NCBI RefSeq assembly: GCF_014203535.1 | Contig: NZ_JACHJI010000010.1 | Span: 289,216-353,215, forward strand | DNA from: Streptomyces griseomycini | GTDB taxonomy: Bacteria; Actinomycetota; Actinomycetes; Streptomycetales; Streptomycetaceae | Direction of reading: 5' to 3' | DNA length: 64,000 nt | Shown: positions 47,584-55,304 of the stretch, one piece after another | How the letters are laid out: the number at the start of each line of letters is the position of its first letter | Position numbering within the stretch: the stretch's first letter is position 1 | Position numbers and translations under genes: made by a program | Notes under the pieces: generated by a model | Databases searched by the model: none | What the model was told of the DNA's origin: nothing | What the model saw: the letters and a program-made list of their open reading frames with translations, nothing else

Positions 47584-47832
47584 GTGCGGGCCACGAAGGC
47601 GGCGCCCCGCTCCGAGCAGCCGTGGTCGGCCGGGGCCGAGGTCCGGGTGGGCGACGCCCTCCTCGTCGTCCACGCCCGGGAGGCCGGCGTCCGGGAGCTC
47701 GCGGACCGGCTGCGGGACCGGCTGCGCAGCCAGGTGGAACGGGTCGTGCAGGACGCGCGGACGGTCCGGTCCGTAGGAGCGGCCCAGGGCCGAACGGCCC
47801 TGGCGTGGGGCGGGCCGGCGCCGTTCCGATGA
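47584..47832 (+). CDS. Possible small protein, unknown function
   Basis: 82 codons from a GTG with high GC at third positions and a normal composition in its middle (AEVRVGDALLVVHAREAGV, then two Arg-rich helical repeats RELADRLRDRL and RSQVERVVQDAR). No good ribosome site is present, and a DevR-type dyad lies inside its 3' end. It may be a real small gene, or the residue of a larger one that has decayed. I do not recognise a family. Confidence 0.3.
   Translation: MRATKAAPRSEQPWSAGAEVRVGDALLVVHAREAGVRELADRLRDRLRSQVERVVQDARTVRSVGAAQGRTALAWGGPAPFR
47787..47800. promoter_or_regulatory. DevR/OsdR-type box
   Basis: GGGCCGAACGGCCC, within the 18-bp dyad CAGGGCCGAACGGCCCTG (47785-47802). It is a strong match to the sites before ppdK, but no well-supported gene starts close downstream; the sigma-factor gene begins 456 bp later. 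Confidence 0.5.
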
Positions 47833-48180
47833 TCTGACCGAGCCGCCGTGGCCCGGCGAGGGGGCCCGCCGATCGGACGGCCCTCCGTGGCCACGAGCGC
47901 CCGGGCCCCGGCGGTGCCCGCACCGAGCCGGTCGCCGGTGACGACGGCACCTCCGTACGGGTGGCCGGCCGGCGCGACGGGCCCTTGGTCGTCCTGAGGG
48001 GTGCGGCAAGGTACGCGGAGCCCCCGAGAGGCCGCGCAGCGGGCCGGCCGTCGTCCTGCGGGCACCCGCTGACGTCGTTGCGCCCGGAGGCGTCCGCCCG
48101 GGCCCCGGGGACCGGCGGCTCTGCCGGAAGGCGGTCCCCGGGCGTGACCGGTGCGCCGGGGGACGACCCCGCCGTGGTGG
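47833..48180. other. Gene-poor stretch, possible decayed sequence
   Basis: No reading frame here has convincing protein character on either strand, although third-position GC shifts between frames, as expected of decayed genes. A nine-C run at 47491-47499 lies just upstream in the same gene-poor interval, after an AAGGAG motif without a usable start codon. Confidence 0.4.
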
Positions 48181-48187
48181 GCGGGCC

Positions 48188-48221
48188 CGTGGGTTCGCCC
48201 ACGCCCCCCCCGGGTACCCGG
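48188..48221 (+). promoter_or_regulatory. Sigma-B-like promoter, UUCG hairpin and palindrome before the sigma-factor gene
   Basis: GGTT (48192-48195), a 16-bp spacer and GGGTAC (48212-48217) fit a sigma-B promoter. The -10 is inside the palindrome CCGGGTACCCGG (48210-48221), 35 nt before the ATG. CGTGGG-TTCG-CCCACG (48188-48203) is a perfect hairpin overlapping the -35 and could instead act as a terminator or operator. Confidence 0.45.
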
Positions 48222-48256
48222 GACGTCCGGAACGTGGGAAGAAGAGGAGCGCGACG

Positions 48257-49276
48257 ATGGCTCCCGCGACAAGAAGGCCGACGGCGTCCGCACAAGGCGG
48301 TCGTCGGCTCCCGGCCCGCGCCGGGAAGCGGCTCAGCGCCCTCCCCGAACCCGATCAGGAACCGGACCTCCTGGGCCAGTACCTGCGGCAGATCGGGGCG
48401 ACGCCACTGCTCGACGCGGAGGACGAGGTGCGGCTGGCGCAGCGCATCGAGGCCGGTCTGCGCGCCGTGGAGGAACTGGAGCGGGCCGGGAGCGGCGACC
48501 GCGACCTGACGCGGGAGCGGCGGCGCGAGCTGGAGGCGGCCGTGCGCGACGGGCAGGCGGCCAAGGACCACATGATCCGCGCCAACCTCCGGCTCGTGGT
48601 GTCGATGGCGAAGCGCCACGCCCACCGCGGCCTGCCCCTGCTCGACGTCATCCAGGAGGGCAACCTGGGACTGATCAGGGCCGTGGAGAAGTTCGACCAC
48701 ACCAAGGGGTTCAAGTTCTCCACCTATGCGACCTGGTGGATCCGCCAGGCCATCGAACGGGGCGTGGCGACGCACGCCCGCACGGTACGGCTGCCGGTGC
48801 ACGTCGTGGAGCAGCTGCAGAAGCTCGGCAAGGTCGAACGCAGGCTGCAGCTCCGTCTCGACCGGGAGCCGACGGTCGAGGAGGTGGCCGGCGAGAGCGG
48901 TATCGCGGAGGACAGGGTCGCCTGGCTGCGCCGGGTCGGACGGCAGGTGGTCAGCCTGGACACCCCCGTGGACGACACCGGCGACACGGTCGTCGGCGAC
49001 CTCATCCCCGACACCGACGTCCTGCAGGCGCCGGAGGTCGCCGAGTTCCAGGCGCTCGCCGAGGAACTCAGGGGGGCCATCGACACGCTCGCGCCGCGCG
49101 AGGCGCTGATCCTCAGCCTGCGGTACGGCCTGCACGACGGACGGCCGCGCAAGCTGCAGGAGGTCGCCGAGCACGTGGGTCTGACCCGCGAACGCGTCCG
49201 TCAGCTGGAGAAGCAGTCGCTGGCGCACCTGCGGGAGCGGGAACAGGGCGAGCGGCTCCTGGCGTGGGCGGGCTGA
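48257..49276 (+). CDS. Group-2 RNA polymerase sigma factor (HrdA/HrdD-like)
   Basis: 339-residue sigma-70-family protein with regions 1.2 to 4.2 but no long region 1.1, so non-essential group 2. Region 1.2 is LLGQYLRQIG. Region 2 contains NLRLVVSMAKRHAHRGLPLLDVIQEGNLGLIRAV-type sequence and the -10-binding helix FSTYATWWIRQAIERG. Region 4 ends with the -35 recognition helix LTRERVRQLEKQSL. Its ATG follows AAGAGGAG. The promoter region resembles a sigma-B promoter, which would place it under general-stress control. Which Hrd paralogue it is cannot be decided here. Confidence 0.93.
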   Translation: MAPATRRPTASAQGGRRLPARAGKRLSALPEPDQEPDLLGQYLRQIGATPLLDAEDEVRLAQRIEAGLRAVEELERAGSGDRDLTRERRRELEAAVRDGQAAKDHMIRANLRLVVSMAKRHAHRGLPLLDVIQEGNLGLIRAVEKFDHTKGFKFSTYATWWIRQAIERGVATHARTVRLPVHVVEQLQKLGKVERRLQLRLDREPTVEEVAGESGIAEDRVAWLRRVGRQVVSLDTPVDDTGDTVVGDLIPDTDVLQAPEVAEFQALAEELRGAIDTLAPREALILSLRYGLHDGRPRKLQEVAEHVGLTRERVRQLEKQSLAHLREREQGERLLAWAG

Positions 49277-49350
49277 CCTGGCGCCCCGCACGGTCCGGGT
49301 CGATGCGGGACCGTGCCGGTCCGCCGTGCGCGCGGGGGTCCGCGGTCAGG

Positions 49351-49373
49351 CCGGCCCGGCGTGCCGGGTCCGG
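49351..49373. terminator. Hairpin after sigma-factor gene
   Basis: CCGGCCCGGC and GCCGGGTCCGG around GT, 75 nt after the stop; a GC-rich streptomycete-style terminator in the 304-bp convergent gap to the MFS gene. The rest of that gap shows no gene. Confidence 0.45.
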
Positions 49374-49540
49374 CGCGACGCCGGACCCGGGAGGTCCCCG
49401 CCCGCGGGGAGCGGCTCGCCGCCACCTCGCACCGCCGTCGCCGAGGAGGCGAAGGCGCACGGACAGCGAGTCGCTCCCCGTCGCCGGAGCACCGTGCCGC
49501 TCCCCCGGCTCTCCGCCCCGGCGGCCTGGTCCCCGCCCGT

Positions 49541-49557
49541 GCGGGAACGGGTCCCGC
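49541..49557 (-). terminator. Hairpin after MFS gene
   Basis: GCGGGA and TCCCGC separated by five bases, starting 23 nt beyond the MFS stop codon on its strand. Confidence 0.45.
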
Positions 49558-49580
49558 GAAGTTCTCGGTGCGGCCGCCGT

Positions 49581-50786
49581 TCAGCGTCGCCGGGGTTGCA
49601 GCACTCCGGCGAACAGGACCACGAGCAGTCCGGCCAGGGGCACCGCCAGCAGGCCCGTCCGGAGGCCGGCGGCGTCGGCGACGAGCCCGACGACGGGCGG
49701 GGAGAGCAGGAAGCCCAGGCGCATGAGCCAGGAGACGATCGTCAGTCCCGATCCGGGTTTGAGGCCGGGCAGTTCGTCGGCTTCGTGCATGGCCGCGGGC
49801 ACCAGGGTCGCCACTCCGAACCCGGCCGCGGCGAAACCGAGGATCGTCCCGGACACGGTGGGCACGGCCAGTGCCAGGCCCATCCCGGCCGCGGCGACGA
49901 GCCCGCCGGCGCGGGCCACCGCGCGCTGGCCGAACCGGTCGACGAGCCGGTCGCCGAGGAGACGGCCCACGAACTGGGCGCCGACCAGGGCGATGTAGCC
50001 GGTGGCCGCGAGCGTCACCGGCGCGCCGAGCGAATCGGAGAGGTAGAGCGCGGCCCAGGAGTTGCCCGCGTCCTCGACGAGCGTGCCGGCCGTGGCGATG
50101 AGCACGAGCGCGGCCAGCACGTATTCGGTGCGCAGGGCCGCCGGGGGCTGTCGTCGCGGCTTCCGGTCGTCGGTGTCCGTCTCCTTCCCGTCCGGCTCGG
50201 TGTCGGGGCCGGGCAGGCAGAACCGCAGGGCGGCGCAGGCGGCGACGGTGAACACCACCGCAGAGACCAGCAGGTGCCGCCCGCGTGACAGGTCGAGCGC
50301 GATCGCGGCGGCCGCCATGGATCCCCCGGCGACGGCGCCGATGGACCAGATGGCGTGGAAGGAGTTGATGATGGAGCGTCCGTAGCGGCGCTGCACGCGC
50401 AGACCGTGGGCGTTCTGCGCGACATCGGTGATCGCGTCCATCGCCCCGGCCAGGAACAGCGCTGCCGCGAACACCGCCACCGAGTCGGCCAGGCCGGCGG
50501 CGAGGACCCCGACGCCGGTCAGCAGGGTGCCGGCCACCGCCACGCGCGCCGACCCGAACCGGCGGACGAGCACCCCGGCCGCCAGGCCGGCCGCGATGGC
50601 ACCCGTCGGGAACGCCGCGACGGCCAGCCCGTAGGCGGCGTTGCCGATGCCGAGGTCCGCCTTGATCTGCGGATAGCGCGGCAGGAGGTTGGCGAACAGG
50701 GCCCCGTTGGTGAAGAAGAGCACGGCGACGGCCGCGCGGGCCTGCCGATCGGCCGGGGCGGGCCGGCGCAGTACGTCCACAGTCAT
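49581..50786 (-). CDS. MFS transporter
   Basis: 401-residue major facilitator with about twelve hydrophobic segments in two halves, separated by a charged loop (PDGKETDTDDRKPRRQ) near residues 190-205. The cytoplasmic loop motif between helices 2 and 3 reads LVRRFGSARVAVAG. It resembles the YbjJ/fucose-permease-like drug and sugar transporters; the substrate is unknown. The start ATG (50784-50786) has no ribosome site but lies 9 bp after a -10 element, so the mRNA is probably leaderless. A dyad at 50810-50821 suggests repressor control. Confidence 0.85.
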   Translation of the reverse strand: MTVDVLRRPAPADRQARAAVAVLFFTNGALFANLLPRYPQIKADLGIGNAAYGLAVAAFPTGAIAAGLAAGVLVRRFGSARVAVAGTLLTGVGVLAAGLADSVAVFAAALFLAGAMDAITDVAQNAHGLRVQRRYGRSIINSFHAIWSIGAVAGGSMAAAAIALDLSRGRHLLVSAVVFTVAACAALRFCLPGPDTEPDGKETDTDDRKPRRQPPAALRTEYVLAALVLIATAGTLVEDAGNSWAALYLSDSLGAPVTLAATGYIALVGAQFVGRLLGDRLVDRFGQRAVARAGGLVAAAGMGLALAVPTVSGTILGFAAAGFGVATLVPAAMHEADELPGLKPGSGLTIVSWLMRLGFLLSPPVVGLVADAAGLRTGLLAVPLAGLLVVLFAGVLQPRRR

Positions 50787-50795
50787 GCGCGCGAG

Positions 50796-50821
50796 CCTAT
50801 ATCGAGAGCGTACGAACGTAC
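50796..50821 (-). promoter_or_regulatory. Leaderless promoter and operator of MFS gene
   Basis: On the minus strand TATAGG (50796-50801) would place the transcript start within 2-3 nt of the ATG. GTACGAACGTAC (50810-50821), a 5+5 perfect dyad, occupies the -35/-10 spacer, where a TetR-type repressor would compete with polymerase. No regulator gene is adjacent. Confidence 0.45.
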
Positions 50822-51253
50822 ACTCCTGGTTCCGGCACCGTTCCGGCCGCCGGGCCGGGAACACGGGAAGACACGCGGGCGGCCGCTGCGGCGCGCCGGC
50901 CCCTTCGACGCGCAGGACACCACGCGGCCCTCACCGGACCATCCGCCGGGTGCGCCCTGGCCGCCCCGGCGGAACCCGGGACGGGGGCCGGCGCTCGACA
51001 CGGCACGGTGCCTGGATGCCGCCGCGAAAAGTTGGGCGTAGTGTCCGCATATGGACGCTGTTCGGTGTGGCTGGTGTGACACGGCCCTACCGGAACCGAC
51101 GGGGCACGGCCGTTGCCGCGGTCCGGCGCTCCGGCGAGCGGCTGGGCGGGCGCGGCGCCGGCGGCGGACCGCCGGCGGTGCGCGGCAGGACGCGGCCGGG
51201 AGGAGCGGCCCCGGGTCGGCCTCCCCACCCCTGCGGTTTCACCTGGACGGCTG
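50822..51253. other. Region between MFS and phosphatase genes
   Basis: About 430 bp without a certain gene. GTCCGCATATGGAC near 51042-51055 is a partial dyad and may mark a promoter for the phosphatase gene, whose true start could lie up to 141 bp upstream of the one chosen. Confidence 0.35.
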
Positions 51254-53362
51254 ATGGACACCGCGATGGCCGCCGTGGTGCGGGAAACCGGTGCGTTCGG
51301 CGGGCTGCTGTACGTACTGCCGCCGGGCGACAACGCGTTGTGGCTGGTCGTCGTGGCGGGGGCCCCGTACGAGATCGCGGCTCCGTGGAGGCGGGTCGCG
51401 CTGACCGATCCGATGCCGGTGGCCGACGCCGTGCGCGAGCGGCGCCTGGTGTGGATCGCCGGTCAGGAGGAGATGGCGCGCCACTACCCGCGGCCGGCGC
51501 TCGTGCTGCCGTACGACTTCGCGCTGTCGGCCGCCCCCGTCACTTCGAGCGCCGCGGTCCGCGGCGGACTGGTGCTGCTGTGGCCCGGGGGTCGTCCACC
51601 GCAGCTGAGCACCGGCGAACGCGACGCCATCGAGACGGGCTGCCGCCGCCTGGGCACCCTCCTGCAACAGGCCGCGGACCGCGGCGACCCGCTGCCGCCC
51701 CCCGGTCGGCCACGGACCCTGTCCCCGTCGGCCGGACGCCCGGTCCCACCCGACGAGGCGGCGGCGGTCGCGGCCTTCGTCGACCGCCTGCCCGGAGGGT
51801 CCTGCGCGCTGGGCGCGAACGGCCGCGTCACCTTCGTCACGCCGGCCGCCGCCGACCTTCTCGGTGCCGATCCGGCCGACCTGGTGGGCGCCCTGCCCTG
51901 GGAGGCGCTGCCGTGGATGGACGTCCCCCAGGTCGAGGACCGCTACCGGGCCGCGATGGTCAGCCGCCGGCCCCAGGCCTTCACCGTCCTGCGCCCCCCG
52001 GACGTGTGGCTGTCCTTCGAGCTGTACCCGGACCCCTCCGGCATCAGCGTCCGCATCACCGGCGCCGACCCGTCCGAGGGCCCTCCCGCGCCGTCGTCCG
52101 AGCCGGCCGCGGGCCCCAGCCGCGCCATCATGCTGTACCACCTGATGCACCTGGCCGCCACCCTGACCGAGGCCGTCGGCGTGCAGGACGTGGTCGACCA
52201 GGCCGCCGACCAGCTCCTGCCCGCCCTCGGTGCACAGGGCATGGTGCTGATGACCGCCGAGGACGGCCGCCTGAAGATCCACGGCCATCGCGGCTACAGC
52301 ACCGGACTGATGAACCGCTTCGACGGCGTTCCCCTGAACCTGGACATCCCCGCCGTCAGGGTCCTGACCACCGGCGTCCCGGGCTTCTTCACGTCCTTCG
52401 CCGACCTCCACCACGACTACCCGTCCGCCGTGCACGAGGACGGGATGGCCTCCTGGGCCGTGCTGCCGCTGATCGCCTCCGGCCACCCCATCGGCTCCCT
52501 CCTCGTCTCCTACCGCCGGCCCCGTGCCTTCCCGCCCGGTGAGCGCGCCGTCCTCACCTCCCTGGCCGGCCTGGTCGGCCAGGCCCTTGACCGCGCCCGC
52601 CTCTACGACAGGAAACACGACCTCGCCCACCGCCTGCAGTCCGCCCTGCTGCCCCGCAGCCTGCCCCACGTCCCCGGACTGCAGGTCGCCGCCCGCTACC
52701 TGCCCGCCGCCCGCGGACTGGGCATCGGCGGCGACTTCTACGACCTCATCCGCCTCGACGAGCACACCGCGGCCGCCGCCATCGGCGACGTACAGGGGCA
52801 CAACGTGGACGCCGCCGCCCTCATGGGACAGGTCCGCACCGCCGTCCACGCCCACGCCGCCGTCGGCGCACCCCCCGATCACGTCCTGGCCGGCACCAAC
52901 CGCCTCCTCACCGACCTCGACCCCGGCCTGTTCACCAGCTGCCTCTACATCCACCTCGACCTCGCCCGCCGACGCGCCTGCCTGGCCACCGCCGGGCACC
53001 CGCCGCCGCTGCTGCGCCACGCGGACGGACGCACCGAGCTCCTCCGCGTCCCGCCCGGCCTCCTCCTCGGCATCGCCCCGGACACCCCGTACCCGACGCT
53101 GGAGTTCCCGCTGCCCCCCGGCTGTGTGCTCGTCCTCTACACCGACGGGCTCGTCGAAGCCCCGGGGGTCGACTTCGACGACGCCACCGCCACCCTGGCA
53201 GGGCTCGTGGAGCACGCGGAACCGACCGACCTCGACGCCATGGCCGACACCCTCATCCGACACGCCCCCAACCCGGGGGACGACATCGCCCTGCTCCTCC
53301 TCGGCCCGGTGGACGACCCGGCGACCACCACCCGGGACGACGGGGTCCCCGGCCCGCCGTGA
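51254..53362 (+). CDS. GAF/PAS-domain protein phosphatase (PP2C, SpoIIE/RsbU type)
   Basis: About 702 residues. An N-terminal GAF-like domain (about 1-140) is followed by a PAS-like domain (FVDRLPGGSCALGANGRVTF), a second GAF (about 295-440) and a C-terminal PP2C phosphatase. Metal-binding motifs of the phosphatase are GIGGDFYDLI, GDVQGHNVDAAALM and LYTDGLVEAPG, ending in GDDIALLLL. Such proteins dephosphorylate anti-anti-sigma factors in streptomycete stress and osmotic control. The start is uncertain: the ATG at 51254 is conservative, while an in-frame TTG at 51113 would add 47 low-complexity residues. No anti-sigma partner is adjacent. Confidence 0.85.
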   Translation: MDTAMAAVVRETGAFGGLLYVLPPGDNALWLVVVAGAPYEIAAPWRRVALTDPMPVADAVRERRLVWIAGQEEMARHYPRPALVLPYDFALSAAPVTSSAAVRGGLVLLWPGGRPPQLSTGERDAIETGCRRLGTLLQQAADRGDPLPPPGRPRTLSPSAGRPVPPDEAAAVAAFVDRLPGGSCALGANGRVTFVTPAAADLLGADPADLVGALPWEALPWMDVPQVEDRYRAAMVSRRPQAFTVLRPPDVWLSFELYPDPSGISVRITGADPSEGPPAPSSEPAAGPSRAIMLYHLMHLAATLTEAVGVQDVVDQAADQLLPALGAQGMVLMTAEDGRLKIHGHRGYSTGLMNRFDGVPLNLDIPAVRVLTTGVPGFFTSFADLHHDYPSAVHEDGMASWAVLPLIASGHPIGSLLVSYRRPRAFPPGERAVLTSLAGLVGQALDRARLYDRKHDLAHRLQSALLPRSLPHVPGLQVAARYLPAARGLGIGGDFYDLIRLDEHTAAAAIGDVQGHNVDAAALMGQVRTAVHAHAAVGAPPDHVLAGTNRLLTDLDPGLFTSCLYIHLDLARRRACLATAGHPPPLLRHADGRTELLRVPPGLLLGIAPDTPYPTLEFPLPPGCVLVLYTDGLVEAPGVDFDDATATLAGLVEHAEPTDLDAMADTLIRHAPNPGDDIALLLLGPVDDPATTTRDDGVPGPP

Positions 53363-53390
53363 GCGATCGCGCCCCGACCGCGCGGACGGC

Positions 53391-53693
53391 TCAGTGGTCG
53401 TCCCAGTGGTCCGCGTGAGCGGCGTGCCGGTGCCCGTCGTGCACGTAGTCGACGTGGTCCCCGTGCGGAACGGCGACGTGCCCGCAGCCTTCCTCGTGCC
53501 GGTGCTCATGTCCTTCGTGCGGCACGTGGCCGGAGGTCGTGCACTCGTCCACGTGACCGTCGTGAGGGCGGTGGATGTGCCCGTCGTGCACGTAGTCGAC
53601 GTGGTCCCCGTGCGGAACGGCGACGTGCCCGCAGCCTTCCTCGTGCCGGTGGCCGTGGGCCTCGTGGGTGGGATGCTCGGTGGCGGACGTCAT
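53391..53693 (-). CDS. Histidine-rich metal-binding protein with internal duplication
   Basis: 100 residues, 27 of them His, with frequent Asp and Glu and two Gly-Cys-Gly-His sites. A 24-residue stretch starting RHEEGCGHVAVPHGD occurs twice without change, separated by a variable spacer. It is encoded by a perfect 74-bp direct repeat (53431-53504 and 53578-53651). No signal peptide or membrane segment is present. The composition suggests a cytoplasmic zinc, nickel or copper store or chaperone. GGGAG lies before the ATG. It diverges from the acetyltransferase gene; a Zur-like box is 1.6 kb away before another gene, but none was found here. Confidence 0.8.
   Translation of the reverse strand: MTSATEHPTHEAHGHRHEEGCGHVAVPHGDHVDYVHDGHIHRPHDGHVDECTTSGHVPHEGHEHRHEEGCGHVAVPHGDHVDYVHDGHRHAAHADHWDDH
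53431..53651. repeat. 74-bp perfect direct repeat within the His-rich gene
   Basis: Copies at 53431-53504 and 53578-53651 are identical over 74 bp, offset by 147 bp (49 codons), so duplication preserved the frame. Identity at silent positions indicates a recent or gene-converted duplication. Confidence 0.9.
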
Positions 53694-53840
53694 GGCGCAC
53701 TCCCGATGCGGGTCGTCCGGGCGGCCGTCCGTTCGGCGGCCGGTGCCGCGTTACCGAATCAACATAGGACGGCGGCCGCCGCCGCGCACGCGCGGGAGAC
53801 GCGTGTGCGACCGCCGCGGCGCGTGGGCAGGCTGCCGGGT

Positions 53841-54401
53841 GTGACAGCGTACGAGACAGTGCACGCGCCCGTGATCGCACAGATCACCCGGGCCCGGGAC
53901 GCCACCGCGTCCGTCAGGCGGGACCTCACCGGCTGCTGGGTGGCGGTCGTCAACGCCGGCGGGGCGGTCGTCCCCATGGACTGCCCGCTGCCTCCGGTGA
54001 CCGCGTCGATGGTCGGACCGGCGGTGGAGCGGATCGTCCGGGGGCTCTCTCCGCAGCGGAGCAGGCTCCTCCTGGCGACCGTCGGCGGCGCGCTCGCGGG
54101 CTGGCTGCTGCTGCGCCGTGAGCCGCATCCCCTCGTGGCGCACTGCGGTGTGGTGAACCACGTCCAGACACACGTGCGCTTCCGGGGGCTGGGCGTCGGC
54201 GCCGCGCTGATGCACCGCGTCACCGGCGTCGCGCGCGAGGAGATGGGCCTGGAGCGACTGCAGCTCACCGCGAGGGCCGGTCTGGGGCTGGAGGACTTCT
54301 ACCGCAAGGCCGGGTGGACGGAGGTCGGCCGCTGGCCGGGCGCGCTGCGGGTGGCGCCCGGTGACGACCGTGACGAGATCCTGATGAGCCTGGCCCTCTG
54401 A
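53841..54401 (+). CDS. GNAT-family N-acetyltransferase
   Basis: 186 residues from a GTG. The acetyl-CoA-binding motif A is recognisable as VQTHVRFRGLGVGAALMHRV (about residues 110-130), followed by ERLQLTARAGLGLEDFYRKAGWTEVGR, the typical motif B with the Tyr-Lys-x-Gly-Trp turn. The acceptor is unknown. No strong ribosome site is present before the GTG, so the start could be slightly different. It diverges from the His-rich gene across 147 bp. Confidence 0.8.
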   Translation: MTAYETVHAPVIAQITRARDATASVRRDLTGCWVAVVNAGGAVVPMDCPLPPVTASMVGPAVERIVRGLSPQRSRLLLATVGGALAGWLLLRREPHPLVAHCGVVNHVQTHVRFRGLGVGAALMHRVTGVAREEMGLERLQLTARAGLGLEDFYRKAGWTEVGRWPGALRVAPGDDRDEILMSLAL

Positions 54402-54423
54402 GGCCGCCCGTCCCGCTGCGGCC

Positions 54424-55266
54424 TCACGCCCGGCCGGCGGCGTCGGCCACGGGCGGGGCGTCCTTGACCGCCACCAGCACGGCGCTGTCGCCGACCTGCC
54501 AGACCGGCGTGACGTGGCGGAAACCCGCCCGCCGCAGCAGCTCGGCGTGGCGGCACGCCGTCAGGTCCTCGTCGCCCCCGCCCCCTCCAGAGGCCGCCCG
54601 GCGCCGCTCACGCTCCAGGAACAGGTCGGCGAGTTCGGGGTCCCGGGCCGCCGCGGCCCACCAGGACCGCCAGTCCTCGTGGGCGTGACCGCCCGTCCGT
54701 TCGGCGCGGCGGCGGCCCACGTACGCGGTGAGGTCCGCGCACGGCGCTTCCCCCGGCGGGAAGTGGTCGCCGTTGACGAGGGCGCCGCCGGGGCGCAGCA
54801 GGGCGGCGAGACGGCGGTAGGTGTCCAGCAGCACCGGCTCGGGGAGGTAGTGCAGGGCCGTCGTCGAGACGGCGGCGTCCAGGGGGCGCTCCAGCCCGAG
54901 GGCGTCGGTCCAGCCCTCCTCGCCGATCACCGTGTCGACGTAGCGGGCGGCGTCGGCGTGGTGGGTGCGGCCCAGCTCCAGCAGCAGCGGATCCATGTCG
55001 ACGGCGACGATCTCCGCGTCCGGCAGGCGGCCGGCGAGCCGGGCGGACAGGGAACCGGGACCGCAGCCCAGGTCGAGCAGGAGCGGCCGGGTGCGGCCGG
55101 CCGTGACGTGCTCGACGACGTCCGTGATCACGGTGAACCGCTCCTCGCGGGCCACCGCGTAGCGCTCCTGCTGCCGTTCCCAGCGCTCCACCCACGCCCT
55201 GGCCGCCGCCATGCTCACGCCCATCCGGTCGCGCACCTCTTCCGTCTCTCGCCTGTCCGCGGACAC
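54424..55266 (-). CDS. Class I SAM-dependent methyltransferase behind a Zur-like box
   Basis: 280-residue methyltransferase. Motif I is LLLDLGCGPGSLSARLAG (about 62-80), followed by the acidic IVAVDMDPLLLELG. Motif post-II is AAVSTTALHYLPEPVLLDTY, then LLRPGGALVNGDHFPPGE. The substrate is unknown. The GTG start has no ribosome site but lies 5 bp after TAGATT, suggesting a leaderless transcript. A 15-bp Zur-type box overlaps that promoter, predicting induction when zinc is scarce. A Gly-rich loop (ASGGGGGDED) is near residue 230. Confidence 0.85.
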   Translation of the reverse strand: MSADRRETEEVRDRMGVSMAAARAWVERWERQQERYAVAREERFTVITDVVEHVTAGRTRPLLLDLGCGPGSLSARLAGRLPDAEIVAVDMDPLLLELGRTHHADAARYVDTVIGEEGWTDALGLERPLDAAVSTTALHYLPEPVLLDTYRRLAALLRPGGALVNGDHFPPGEAPCADLTAYVGRRRAERTGGHAHEDWRSWWAAAARDPELADLFLERERRRAASGGGGGDEDLTACRHAELLRRAGFRHVTPVWQVGDSAVLVAVKDAPPVADAAGRA

Positions 55267-55271
55267 GGCCG

Positions 55272-55296
55272 AATCTACAGGTGGAAACGGTTATCA
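55272..55296 (-). promoter_or_regulatory. Zur-like box and leaderless promoter
   Basis: TGGAAACGGTTATCA (55282-55296, plus-strand reading) fits the actinobacterial Zur pattern TGRNAANNNTTNYCA at every fixed position. On the minus strand TAGATT (55272-55277) is a -10 placing the transcript start at or next to the GTG at 55266. The box overlaps the -35 and spacer, the usual position for Zur repression. Confidence 0.55.
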
Positions 55297-55304
55297 GTTG
55301 CCTT

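Noticed and set aside
47961..48509. Plus-strand open frame before and into the sigma-factor gene
   Set aside because: Low-complexity Arg/Gly/Pro sequence with no motif, overlapping the well-supported sigma gene in another frame.
53431..53651. The 74-bp direct repeat as a CRISPR or mobile-element repeat
   Set aside because: Only two copies, in frame inside one His-rich gene, with a coding spacer; no cas genes, inverted ends or transposase.
53694..53840. Zur box before the His-rich protein gene
   Set aside because: I looked for TGRNAANNNTTNYCA in the divergent region and found none, so zinc control is not claimed for this gene.
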